A stretch of 38,746 nucleotides of DNA. It comes from Streptomyces himastatinicus ATCC 53653 (GTDB lineage Bacteria > Actinomycetota > Actinomycetes > Streptomycetales > Streptomycetaceae). The stretch spans positions 3,211,198-3,249,943 of the forward strand of contig NZ_GG657754.1 in NCBI RefSeq assembly GCF_000158915.1, in the 5' to 3' direction. Below are positions 23,402 through 31,695 of this stretch, piece by piece. The notes under the pieces were generated by a model that saw only the letters and a list, made by a program, of their open reading frames with translations, was not told the DNA's origin and ran no database searches. The first letter of the stretch is position 1, and every line of letters begins with the position of its first letter. The position numbers and the translations under genes were made by a program.

Positions 23402-24862
23402 TTACAGGTCGATCCCGGTGAGGACCATGACCCGCTCGTACGTGTAGTCCTCCATCGCGAACCGCACGCCCTCGCGCCCCACGCCGGACTTCTTGGCGCC
23501 GCCGTACGGCATCTGGTCGGCCCGGTACGACGGCACATCGCCGACGATCACGCCGCCGACCTCCAGCGCGCGGTGCGCGCGGAACGCGGTCTGCACATCG
23601 CGGGTGAAGACGCCCGTCTGGAGCCCGTACTTGGAGTCGTTGACGGCCGCGAACGCCGCGTCCTCGTCCGCCGCGCTCTGCACGGTCAGCACCGGGCCGA
23701 AGACCTCCTCGCAGGAGATCGTGACGTCCGCCGGGACGTCCGCGAGCACCGTCGGGGCGTAGCTCGCGCCCTCGCGCTTGCCGCCCGTCAGCAGCTTCGC
23801 CCCGGCCTGGACCGCCTCGTCCACCCAGGACTCGACGCGCTTGGCCGCGTCCTCGCTGACCAGCGGGCCGACATCGGTCGCGTCATCGGACGGATCGCCG
23901 GTGACCTGCGCCTCGACGGCCGCGACGATCTTCGGCAGCAGCCGCTCGTACACGGACGCGTCCGCGACCACCCGCTGCACGGAGATGCAGGACTGGCCGC
24001 CCTGGTAGTTGGAGAACGTGCCGATACGGGTGGCCGCCCAGTCGAGGTCGGGGTCGGCGGCGTAGTCGGAGAGGACGACCGCCGCGCCATTGCCGCCCAG
24101 CTCCAGCGTGCAGTGCTTGTGCGGCACCGACGCCTGGATCGCGTAGCCGACCTTGTCCGAACCGGTGAAGGAGATGACCGGCAGGCGCTCGTCCTGGACC
24201 AGTGCGGGCATCTGGTCGTTCGGCACCGGCAGCACGCTCCAGGAGCCCGCCGGAAGGTCGGTCTCGGCGAGCAGCTCGCCGATGACCAGCGCGGACAGCG
24301 GGGTCGCTGGCGCCGGCTTGAGGATGATCGGCGCACCGACGGCGAGGGCCGGGGCAACCTTGTGCGCGCACAGGTTCAGCGGGAAGTTGAACGGCGCGAT
24401 GCCGAGCACGGTGCCCCGCGGGAAGCGGCGGGTCAGCGCGAGACGGCCCACGCCGCCGGGGTCGGTGTCCAGGCGCTGGGCCTCCCCGCCGTTGAACCGG
24501 CGGGCCTCCTCCGACGCGAGCCGGAACACGGAGACGGCGCGGCCGACCTCACCGCGCGCCCACTTCATGGGCTTGCCGTTCTCGTCCGAGATGAGCCGGG
24601 CGATCTCCTCGGTGCGCTCGGCGAGCCGTCGCGACACGTGGTCGAGGGCGGCGGCCCGTACGTGCGCGGGCGTCGCGGCGAACTCCGCGCGCACGGCCTC
24701 GGCGGCCGCCACGGCCTCCTCGATCTGCGCCTCGGTGGGAACGCTCACCGCGCCGACGCGCCGGCCGTCCCACGGCGACGTGACCTCGAGCGTGCTCTCG
24801 CCCGTCGCCTCGCGGCCGGCGAGCCAGAACGCATGGGTGACAGCTTCGTTTGTGTCTGGCAC
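23402..24862 (-). CDS. Aldehyde dehydrogenase (NAD(P)-dependent), probable polyamine/GABA pathway
   Basis: Oxidises an aldehyde to its acid. The 486-residue product has the full ALDH set: the Asn in APFNFPLNL near residue 155, the catalytic Glu in LELGGNGA, the nucleophile Cys in YQGGQSCISVQR about 34 residues later, and EEVFGPVL. LGGNGA instead of the common LGGKSP places it in a GAPN/lactaldehyde-dehydrogenase-like subgroup. The frame extends upstream, but the GTG at 24862 (VPDTNEAVTHAFWL) gives a family-like start. With a PucR regulator upstream and gabT, an oxidase and a polyamine importer nearby, it may oxidise gamma-glutamyl-aminobutyraldehyde or succinate semialdehyde. That substrate is inferred from neighbours only. 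Confidence 0.92.
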   Translation of the reverse strand: MPDTNEAVTHAFWLAGREATGESTLEVTSPWDGRRVGAVSVPTEAQIEEAVAAAEAVRAEFAATPAHVRAAALDHVSRRLAERTEEIARLISDENGKPMKWARGEVGRAVSVFRLASEEARRFNGGEAQRLDTDPGGVGRLALTRRFPRGTVLGIAPFNFPLNLCAHKVAPALAVGAPIILKPAPATPLSALVIGELLAETDLPAGSWSVLPVPNDQMPALVQDERLPVISFTGSDKVGYAIQASVPHKHCTLELGGNGAAVVLSDYAADPDLDWAATRIGTFSNYQGGQSCISVQRVVADASVYERLLPKIVAAVEAQVTGDPSDDATDVGPLVSEDAAKRVESWVDEAVQAGAKLLTGGKREGASYAPTVLADVPADVTISCEEVFGPVLTVQSAADEDAAFAAVNDSKYGLQTGVFTRDVQTAFRAHRALEVGGVIVGDVPSYRADQMPYGGAKKSGVGREGVRFAMEDYTYERVMVLTGIDL

Positions 24863-24976
24863 AGCGGATCCCGACCCTTCTGAAGTGGTGGGGTGATGGT
24901 GCGGATGTCTCTCTGCCTCCACCGTAGGCGCGCGGGACTCGCGGCGCGTTTGTCCGGGGCGGCGCAGTCGGCGCCC

Positions 24977-25013
24977 GCAGCGCACCGCAATGGCGTGGCG
25001 TGCGGTGCGTTGC
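24977..25013 (-). terminator. Terminator hairpin after the pucR-like gene
   Basis: Thirteen-base arms (24977-24989 and 25001-25013) pair with one mismatch around an 11-nt loop. It begins 7 nt after the regulator's stop and before the aldehyde dehydrogenase gene, so the two are probably transcribed separately. Confidence 0.6.
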
Positions 25014-25019
25014 GCTACC

Positions 25020-26744
25020 TCAGGACTTCAGCGTGGGTGTCGCCGGGGCCGTGGCCTTCAGGGCCAGCCAGAGTTCCATCCGGACATCCGGGTCGTCGAG
25101 GGAGCGGCCCAGGATCTCCTCCACGCGGCGCATCCGGTAGCGCAGGGTGTGCCGGTGAACGCCCAGGTCGGCGGCGGCCGCGTCCCACTGGCCGTGCCGG
25201 GACAGCCAGGCGCGGAGGGAGGCGACCAGATCGCCACGGCCCGTCGCGTCATGGTCGTGCAGGGCGCGCAGCATGCCGTCGGCGAAGGCCCGTACGGCGT
25301 CGTCGGCGAGCAGCGGCAGCAGCGAACCCGCCGCAACGTGCTCATGCTCCACCAGCACCCGGCCGCGCCGCCGGGCCACCGACAGGGCCTGCTCCGCCTG
25401 CCGGTAGGCGGCCGCGGCCGCGATGGGACCCGCCGGGGCGGACAGGCCGACGACCAAGCCGCCGCCCTGGGCGGCACGGTCGCGGGGACGGGTCGCCGTG
25501 GCGCGGCGGCTCTCGATCCCCTCGGCGTGCTCCGTACAGACGGCGACCGCGGCCCCGCCGTCGGGGGCCAGCACGATCATGCGCTCACCGTCGGGTACGA
25601 CGAGCACCGCCTCCCCGGCGCGGGCGGCGGCCGCCTCCATGGCGTCCACGAGCACACCGAGGGGGTCGGCGCGATCCGGGTCGCCCGGGGTCGTGCCACC
25701 GCTGTCGGCGTCCATCGACGCCTCCGCCGCTGTCTCGTCCGTCGCGTACGCCGCGTGCGACTGGTGCGTACCGCCGCCCGGCACCGCCTCGGCGACCAGC
25801 ATCCGGAACGGGGCGTCCAGCAGTCCCCCGTACAGCCGCCCGGCCACCGCCCGGGCGTGGTCCGGCTCCCCCGCGAGCAGCATCCGCAGGACCGCGGTGC
25901 CCAGCCGCTGCTCGGCCTCCCGCAGGGCCCGGGAACGCTCGGTGGTCAGGGTCAGCAACGCGACGGCCGAGTGGACGGCGTAGCGCTCGGCGGTGCCCAG
26001 CGGCGCGCCCGTACCGACCGCGAGGACGCCCCGGGTGCGGCGCCCGGTGCCCAGCGACTGGAGCTCCACCCGGTCCGTCGGCTCGTCGCCCGCGTCCGTG
26101 CCGCTCCCGCCGACCACCACGCTCGCGGGGGCGGGCCGGGCGCGCAGCCGTTCGGCATCGGCGGTGTGGCGGGCGGCGCGGCGGGCCGCCCAGTCGGGGG
26201 CGGCGGCGACCACGGAGCCGGAGGCGTCGTACAGCGCCGCCCAGCCGTCGACGTGCGCGGCGAGCCGGGCGAGCAGCGCGGCGGGCCCCTCGGCGCCGAT
26301 CGCGGCGCGGGTCAGCTCGCGCTGCGCCTCGAACCCGGCGGTCACCGCGCGGTACTGGTCGGCGGCTATCGCCGCCGAGACGGCCTTGCTGATGGCGATG
26401 AAGGGCGTACGGCGCGGCACCACGAGCAGCGGCAGCCCCTCCTCCTTCGCCGCGGCCACGAGCGCCGCCGGAACCTCGTCGTAGGCGACCCCGAGAGCGA
26501 AACCGATCCCCACCACTCCCGCGTCGGCCAGCCGCCGGACGTAGCGGACCATCTCCTCCGGGTCCTCGGCGTCCAGCTTCATCGCGGTGATGAGCAGCAG
26601 CTCGCCGCCCTCCATGTACGGCACGGGGTCGGCGAGCTCGCTGACGTGGGCCCAGCGCACCGGCGTCTCCAGCCGGTCCTCTCCCGCGAGGACGGACAGC
26701 TTGAGCGCGGTGTGGTGGACGAGTGAGGCGAGCGTGGGAGGCAT
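25020..26744 (-). CDS. PucR-family transcriptional regulator
   Basis: A 574-residue regulator of the PucR/CdaR type. The N-terminal ~120 residues form the purine-catabolism (PucR) sensor domain: HVSELADPVPYMEGGELLLITAMKL, GVVGIGFALGVAYDEVPAALV, and a PFIAISKAV end. The middle is a GAF-like/GGDEF-related region with low-complexity linkers (about 340-375). The C-terminus carries the PucR helix-turn-helix LRAWLSRHGQWDAAAADLGVHRHTLRYRMRRVEEILGRSLDDPD. Members often activate neighbouring nitrogen- or amine-catabolic genes. Here it lies between the aldehyde dehydrogenase and gabT, so GABA/polyamine-responsive control is the natural guess. No binding site was identified with confidence; its leader has CGACG-rich repeats near 26764-26790. 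Confidence 0.93.
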   Translation of the reverse strand: MPPTLASLVHHTALKLSVLAGEDRLETPVRWAHVSELADPVPYMEGGELLLITAMKLDAEDPEEMVRYVRRLADAGVVGIGFALGVAYDEVPAALVAAAKEEGLPLLVVPRRTPFIAISKAVSAAIAADQYRAVTAGFEAQRELTRAAIGAEGPAALLARLAAHVDGWAALYDASGSVVAAAPDWAARRAARHTADAERLRARPAPASVVVGGSGTDAGDEPTDRVELQSLGTGRRTRGVLAVGTGAPLGTAERYAVHSAVALLTLTTERSRALREAEQRLGTAVLRMLLAGEPDHARAVAGRLYGGLLDAPFRMLVAEAVPGGGTHQSHAAYATDETAAEASMDADSGGTTPGDPDRADPLGVLVDAMEAAAARAGEAVLVVPDGERMIVLAPDGGAAVAVCTEHAEGIESRRATATRPRDRAAQGGGLVVGLSAPAGPIAAAAAYRQAEQALSVARRRGRVLVEHEHVAAGSLLPLLADDAVRAFADGMLRALHDHDATGRGDLVASLRAWLSRHGQWDAAAADLGVHRHTLRYRMRRVEEILGRSLDDPDVRMELWLALKATAPATPTLKS

Positions 26745-26887
26745 GGCACCTTCGATGCGGATGCGACGACGGAATACGACGACGAATGCGACTTCACCGT
26801 CCCGTATGAACGGCTACTGCCGATTCTGCCTCAATGGACGAATGCGTGGTATCCGCGCCGAGAACGTCACCTCTCGGGCCGGCTGGT

Positions 26888-26931
26888 GGCTGAGCCGCCA
26901 GTCGGCTCGAGAGGTGGCTGGCGGCTCAGCC
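26888..26931 (-). terminator. Terminator hairpin overlapping the stop of the VirD4-like ATPase gene
   Basis: A perfect 14-bp stem (26888-26901 with 26918-26931) and 16-nt loop. The upstream arm on the minus strand contains the ATPase stop codon, so the transcript would end almost at the stop. Confidence 0.65.
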
Positions 26932-29103
26932 GCGCAGATCCACCAGCACCGGCGGCCCGCCCTCGCCCCGCACCGACGTCACCGACAGCACCGCGTGCCC
27001 GGCGGGGACCGAATGCGCCAGCTCGGACGCGGACCAGCGCTCGCGCTCCACCTTCCGCACCGTCACGGACTGGGTGGTGACGGCCTTCCCCGTCACCACC
27101 TTGCGGATGAAGTGCAGGACCTTGGTGAACGGTTCGTCCGAGATGATCTGCCGGTCCGTGACGTCCCGGGTCTCGACCCACTCCGTACCCCACACCTCCG
27201 CGAACCGGGCCCCGTCCCACGTCGTCACCCCGGCGCAGGCCATCCGGCAGCCGACCGCCCCCAGCAGCGCGCTGCGCAGCGTCTCGGGAACGTCGTCGAG
27301 GGTGCGGAGGGTGAGCACCGCGCCCGCGTGGGCGGCGCGGAGGCGCTGGATACCGCGCAGCGCCTCGGGGGTGATGGTGTGCGACGCGTCGTCGAGGACC
27401 AGGCACGCGAAGAGCGACCGGTCGGCGCGGCCCGCGGCGCACTCGCTGAACTGCGCGAGCACGAGACGGGCCAGCATGCGGGACGCCTCCGCGTGCCCGC
27501 GCTCCGGCAGATCGATCCGGACCCGCAGCGGGTGTTCGAGGGCGCGGAGGGAGAACGGCCGCCGGTCGCCGGTGGTGTCGAAGAAGCCGGCGAACGCGGG
27601 CCGGTCCAGCAGCGCGATCCGGTCGGCCAGCAGCGCGCCCACGTCCCCGGGCGTGCCGGACTGCCGCACCCGCGCCTCCAGCTCACGCGCCTGCGCCTGC
27701 TCCCCCGCCGCGTCGAGCGCCTCGCGCAGCGTGCCGACCGCCGTCTTCGCGCCGTCCAGCAGCTCGCGCAGCTCCGGCACGGACGGGAAGCGGCCGTGCG
27801 CGGCGCGGTAGGGACCGAGCAGCTGGGCCAGCGCCGTGGCCGCGCGGCGGCTGTCACCGCCGGGCAGCGAGGCGGCCATGTCGCCGATCAGCGCCTCGGC
27901 GAGGATGCCCGCGGCCTCGTCGGGGTCCGTGGTGCCGCCGTAGAGGTCGAAGTCGTAGACGGAGTCGGGGCGGCCGATCTTCACGACGACGTCGAACGCA
28001 TCGTCGGCCCCCAGCCCCGCCCCCGCGGGCCCCACGGCCACCACCGCGACCCGCCCGGCGAGCGCCTGGAGACACAGCGACTCCACGACGGGCCGCACCA
28101 GCCGCCCGGTCTTCCCCGACCCGGGCGGCCCGACGGCGAGCAGCGAGGTCCCCAGCACATCGGGGTCGAGCGCGAGCCCGGCGCCGCGGTGCTGGTAGGG
28201 ATTGCGCAGATCGTCGACGGCGGTCCCGAGACGGACCTGGCGGGCGAGCAGATCGTGCTCGGCCATGCGCCCGGGCAGGTCCCGGGCACCGGACGGATGG
28301 CCGTGCGAGGCGGCGCCGTGGCGCAGCACGGTGTCGGTGAACGTGGCGAGCGAATTGCGTCCGGCCCGCACGGACTGCCAGGCGTGCTCGATGCGCGCGT
28401 GATCGACGTCGTTCATCGCCCCGGCCCGCGCCTCGGCCGCCAGCCGATCGGCCGCCCCGTGCGCCCCGGCGGCCCGCAGATGCGGCCACTCGACGGGGTC
28501 GGCCTCGGGCCGACTCGGCGCGGCCGCGGCGTCCGTCTCGTCCCAGGCGCGCCGGAAGAGGGGGGTGACGTAGCGGCGCCAGACTTCGGCCCAGTGGCCG
28601 ACGCGGCCGAAGAGGACGGCCAGGAATGCGACGCAGACGGCGATATAGATGCGCTGCGACCACCAGCCTGCGTCCGTGTTCCCCCCACGCTCGTACCACG
28701 AGTCGGGTGTCAGCAGGTACATCGGCCACAGCCAGTAGCCGCCGAGGTATCCGTTCCAGAGCAGCGACCAGACCAGCCACCCGCAGAGCGCGGCGATGAT
28801 CGCCCCGCTGAACAACCGGCGCCCGGGAATCCGGTCCGGGTCCTCCGGCGGCTTGGGCCTGTGCCCGTACGCCCACACCCCCGGCCCCGCCGCCTCCGCA
28901 CGCGGAGTACGCAGCCACGCGACGAAGGACGGCCGCGCGCCCGGCGCCGCGGGCGCACCCGGAGCCGCAGGCGCGCCCGGCGGCATCGGCGGGGGCACCG
29001 CCGGGGCCGCCGGGGCCGCCGGGGGCACCCGGGGTGGGGCCGGGGGGCGGGGTGGCGGGGTGGGTCGGGTGTTGCGGGAGTCGAACGTGCCCTCGGTGTC
29101 CAT
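26926..29103 (-). CDS. Membrane-anchored VirD4/TraG-like ATPase, function unknown
   Basis: A 725-residue protein. The first ~85 residues are disordered and rich in Pro/Ala/Gly. Two predicted membrane spans follow (about 97-130, LFSGAIIAALCGWLVWSLLW; and 150-170, IYIAVCVAFLAVLFG). A cytoplasmic P-loop domain comes next. Walker A GPPGSGKTGR lies near residue 320 and a Walker B-like LFACLVLDDA near 560; the C-terminus ends in a small beta region. The two-span plus P-loop layout recalls VirD4/TraG coupling ATPases that move DNA or protein through type IV systems. No relaxase or other secretion gene is in the window, so it looks like a stand-alone chromosomal relative, widely kept in Streptomyces from memory. 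It is divergent from gabT (270-bp shared upstream region) and upstream of pucR. Role unknown. Confidence 0.85.
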   Translation of the reverse strand: MDTEGTFDSRNTRPTPPPRPPAPPRVPPAAPAAPAVPPPMPPGAPAAPGAPAAPGARPSFVAWLRTPRAEAAGPGVWAYGHRPKPPEDPDRIPGRRLFSGAIIAALCGWLVWSLLWNGYLGGYWLWPMYLLTPDSWYERGGNTDAGWWSQRIYIAVCVAFLAVLFGRVGHWAEVWRRYVTPLFRRAWDETDAAAAPSRPEADPVEWPHLRAAGAHGAADRLAAEARAGAMNDVDHARIEHAWQSVRAGRNSLATFTDTVLRHGAASHGHPSGARDLPGRMAEHDLLARQVRLGTAVDDLRNPYQHRGAGLALDPDVLGTSLLAVGPPGSGKTGRLVRPVVESLCLQALAGRVAVVAVGPAGAGLGADDAFDVVVKIGRPDSVYDFDLYGGTTDPDEAAGILAEALIGDMAASLPGGDSRRAATALAQLLGPYRAAHGRFPSVPELRELLDGAKTAVGTLREALDAAGEQAQARELEARVRQSGTPGDVGALLADRIALLDRPAFAGFFDTTGDRRPFSLRALEHPLRVRIDLPERGHAEASRMLARLVLAQFSECAAGRADRSLFACLVLDDASHTITPEALRGIQRLRAAHAGAVLTLRTLDDVPETLRSALLGAVGCRMACAGVTTWDGARFAEVWGTEWVETRDVTDRQIISDEPFTKVLHFIRKVVTGKAVTTQSVTVRKVERERWSASELAHSVPAGHAVLSVTSVRGEGGPPVLVDLRG

Positions 29104-29373
29104 CTGCTACCCCTTGCCCCCTGACCGGCTGTGCCTCTGCGTTTCGCGCCACCGCGCCACCGCTCAATCTAGTGTTCCCGCCCGGGGAGTTCAGCGACCC
29201 CACCGGGGTGACACCTCACGACGTGCCGGGATGTCCCCCGGGCCGCGGCTATGTCCGTCGCGGACAAGGCGACACACGTACTGCTCCCCAACGGAACATG
29301 CCGCTTCGCTCGCCGCGCGCCTAGCCTGCGAGTAAAGCCCCTGTCACGTCCCTTTCTTCCCGTGGAGTACCTC

Positions 29374-30723
29374 ATGACCGAACTGTCCGGAGGCCCGTCC
29401 CTCCCCCAGGAGCGTCGCGTCGTCACCGCGATTCCCGGCCCGAAGTCGCAGGAGCTGCTCGCCCGTAAGACCGCGGCGGTCGCCGGGGGCGTGGGCAGTG
29501 TGCTGCCGGTCTTCACGGTGCGTGCGGGCGGCGGGGTGATCGAGGACGTGGACGGCAATTCGCTGATCGACTTCGGTTCCGGCATCGCCGTGACCTCGGT
29601 CGGCTCCAGCGCCGAGGCCGTGGTGCGCCGGGCGTCGGCGCAGCTGGCGGACTTCACGCACACCTGTTTCATGGTGACGCCGTACGAGGGGTACGTGGAG
29701 GTCTGCGAGGAGCTGGCGCGGCTCACGCCGGGCGATCACGCCAAGAAGTCGGCGCTGTTCAACTCGGGCGCGGAGGCGGTCGAGAACGCGGTGAAGATCG
29801 CCCGCGCGCACACCAAGCGCCAGGCGGTCGTCGTGTTCGACCACGGCTACCACGGCCGGACCAACCTCACCATGGCGCTCACCGCCAAGAACATGCCGTA
29901 CAAGCACGGCTTCGGCCCCTTCGCGCCCGAGGTCTACCGCGTTCCGGTCGCCTACCCCTACCGCTGGCTGACGGGCCCGGAGAACTGCGCCGAGGAGGCC
30001 GCGGCCCAGGCCATCGACATGATCAGCAAGCAGGTCGGGTCGGAGAACGTGGCCGCGATCATCATCGAGCCGGTCCTCGGTGAGGGCGGCTTCATCGAGC
30101 CCGCCAAGGGCTTCCTGCCGCGGATCGCCGAGTTCGCGAAGGACAACGGCATCGTCTTCGTCGCGGACGAGATCCAGTCCGGTTTCTGCCGCACCGGCCA
30201 GTGGTTCGCCTGCGAGGACGAGGGCATCGTCCCGGACCTGATCACCACCGCCAAGGGCATCGCGGGCGGTCTTCCGCTGGCCGCCGTCACCGGCCGCGCC
30301 GAGATCATGGACGCGGCGCACTCCGGCGGCCTCGGCGGCACCTACGGCGGCAACCCGGTGGCCTGCGCGGCGGCGCTGGGCGCGATCGAGACGATGCGCG
30401 AGCTGGACCTCAACGCGAAGGCCCGGCGCATCGAGGAGGTCATGAAGGGCCGGCTGTCGGCGATGCAGGAGAAGCACGACATCATCGGCGACCTCCGCGG
30501 CCGTGGCGCGATGATCGCGATCGAACTGGTGAAGCCGGGCACCAAGGACCCGAACCCGGAGGCGACGGCGGCCGTCGCCAAGGCCTGCCACGCCGCCGGG
30601 CTACTGGTTCTGACCTGCGGTACGTACGGGAACGTGCTGCGTTTCCTGCCGCCGCTGGTGATCGGAGAGGACCTGCTGAACGAGGGTCTGGACGTCCTCG
30701 AGGGCGCCCTCGCCGAGCTGTGA
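29374..30723 (+). CDS. gabT: 4-aminobutyrate aminotransferase
   Basis: A PLP-dependent class III aminotransferase moving the amino group of GABA to 2-oxoglutarate to give succinate semialdehyde. The 449 residues contain NSGAEAVENAVKIAR (cofactor phosphate region), FDHGYHGRTN, IIIEPVLGEGGF, VADEIQSGFCRTG and the Schiff-base lysine in LITTAKGIAGGLPLAAV, all characteristic of GabT/PuuE. The frame extends upstream to 29251, but the ATG at 29374 has a GGAG site about 7 nt before it and the family N-terminus (MTELSGGPSLPQERRVV). With the polyamine importer and oxidase to its right it probably acts as the PuuE-like step of putrescine breakdown. Confidence 0.95.
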   Translation: MTELSGGPSLPQERRVVTAIPGPKSQELLARKTAAVAGGVGSVLPVFTVRAGGGVIEDVDGNSLIDFGSGIAVTSVGSSAEAVVRRASAQLADFTHTCFMVTPYEGYVEVCEELARLTPGDHAKKSALFNSGAEAVENAVKIARAHTKRQAVVVFDHGYHGRTNLTMALTAKNMPYKHGFGPFAPEVYRVPVAYPYRWLTGPENCAEEAAAQAIDMISKQVGSENVAAIIIEPVLGEGGFIEPAKGFLPRIAEFAKDNGIVFVADEIQSGFCRTGQWFACEDEGIVPDLITTAKGIAGGLPLAAVTGRAEIMDAAHSGGLGGTYGGNPVACAAALGAIETMRELDLNAKARRIEEVMKGRLSAMQEKHDIIGDLRGRGAMIAIELVKPGTKDPNPEATAAVAKACHAAGLLVLTCGTYGNVLRFLPPLVIGEDLLNEGLDVLEGALAEL

Positions 30724-30825
30724 CTGTGGGTGGATCGTCGGGAGCGTGAAGAAGATGTGCGGGGCCGATGACAGGTGGGTGATCGGCCTGTCCGACAGCC
30801 TCTCGCTGCCGTACGGTCATTCCAG

Positions 30826-31686
30826 ATGAGAGAAACACCCCGCTCGCAGGGGACTGCGGGCGATGCCGAGCCGGCGCTTCCCCAGCTCCGACCCGGCTGT
30901 GCCCTCGCGCACACCACTGGAGCCTCCGGCTCCGGATCTCCTCACCGATCGGACGGCCGCCCGCCCCAAACCCCCCGGGGCGAGCGGCACACCGGTCGCC
31001 ACGGCGGCCCCGGAACCACCCCCCCTGTTCCGGGGCCGCCGTCTGTCTTCTTCCGTCACACCGCTCTCCGCGCGCTCGTGCTCCCCACTGTGCTGCTGGC
31101 GGTGTTCGCGCTGTGCGCCTGGCAGGTCGCCGCCCACGGTCCGCTGCGTACGTTCGACGAGCGGCTCGGCCGCGCGATCGCCGGATCGCCCCTCCCACTC
31201 CTCCGGCGCGGAGTTCTTCGCCGACCTCGGCAATACGAAGGTGGCGCTTCCGGTCCTCGGCGTCGCGCTCGCCTGCACGGCATGGCGTACCCGGGCAGCG
31301 GTACGCCGGTGGTGGCCGGGGCCGCTGGCCGCCGCGCTGGCGATGGCGGCGGTCCCGGCCCGGGGCGCACCGCTGAAGGCGCTGCTCGACCGCCCGGGTC
31401 CGCCCGGGCCGCTGGCGGGCGAGACCGGGTTCTTCCCTTCCGGCCATGCCGCGACGGCCGCCGTCGCCTATGGCGCGGCAGCCGTGCTGCTGCTCCCCCT
31501 CCTGCGCGCGAGGCTGCGGGGGTGGCTGATCGGCGCCGTCGTCCTGCTCACCTCGCGGTGGGGGTGGGCCTGGTCCGCCGGGCGTACCACTGGCCGCTGG
31601 ATGTGGTCGGGAGCTGGTGTCTGTGCGGCTGTCTGCTGTGGGCGGTGCTCCGCGTACGCGAACGGAGCGGCAGGCGCACGGCCTGA
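30826..31686 (+). pseudogene. PAP2-family phosphatase, frameshifted as sequenced
   Basis: A membrane phosphatidic-acid-phosphatase-type protein whose pieces lie in two frames. The first part, from about the ATG at 30826, includes a hydrophobic span (ALVLPTVLLAVFALCAW) and FDERLGRAIAGSPLP. Near 31185-31205 the family sequence moves one frame (AEFFADLGNTKVALPVLG, KALLDRP as the first PAP2 motif, FFPSGHAATAAVAYG as the second). Near 31545-31565 it returns to the first frame (RRAYHWPLDVVGSW as the third motif) and ends at 31686. One extra C in the C-rich stretch and one missing C in the ACCTCG stretch would explain both shifts. The first ~60 residues are low-complexity, so the true start is uncertain. 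It converges on the flavoprotein gene with 9 bp between them. Confidence 0.65.
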
Positions 31687-31695
31687 CAGCGGGGG

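Noticed and set aside
26926..29103. Integrated conjugative element
   Set aside because: Only the VirD4-like ATPase is present; no integrase, relaxase, replication gene, att repeat or tRNA edge is visible.
29251..29373. N-terminal extension of gabT from 29251
   Set aside because: The added residues are not family-like and the ATG at 29374 has a proper ribosome site.
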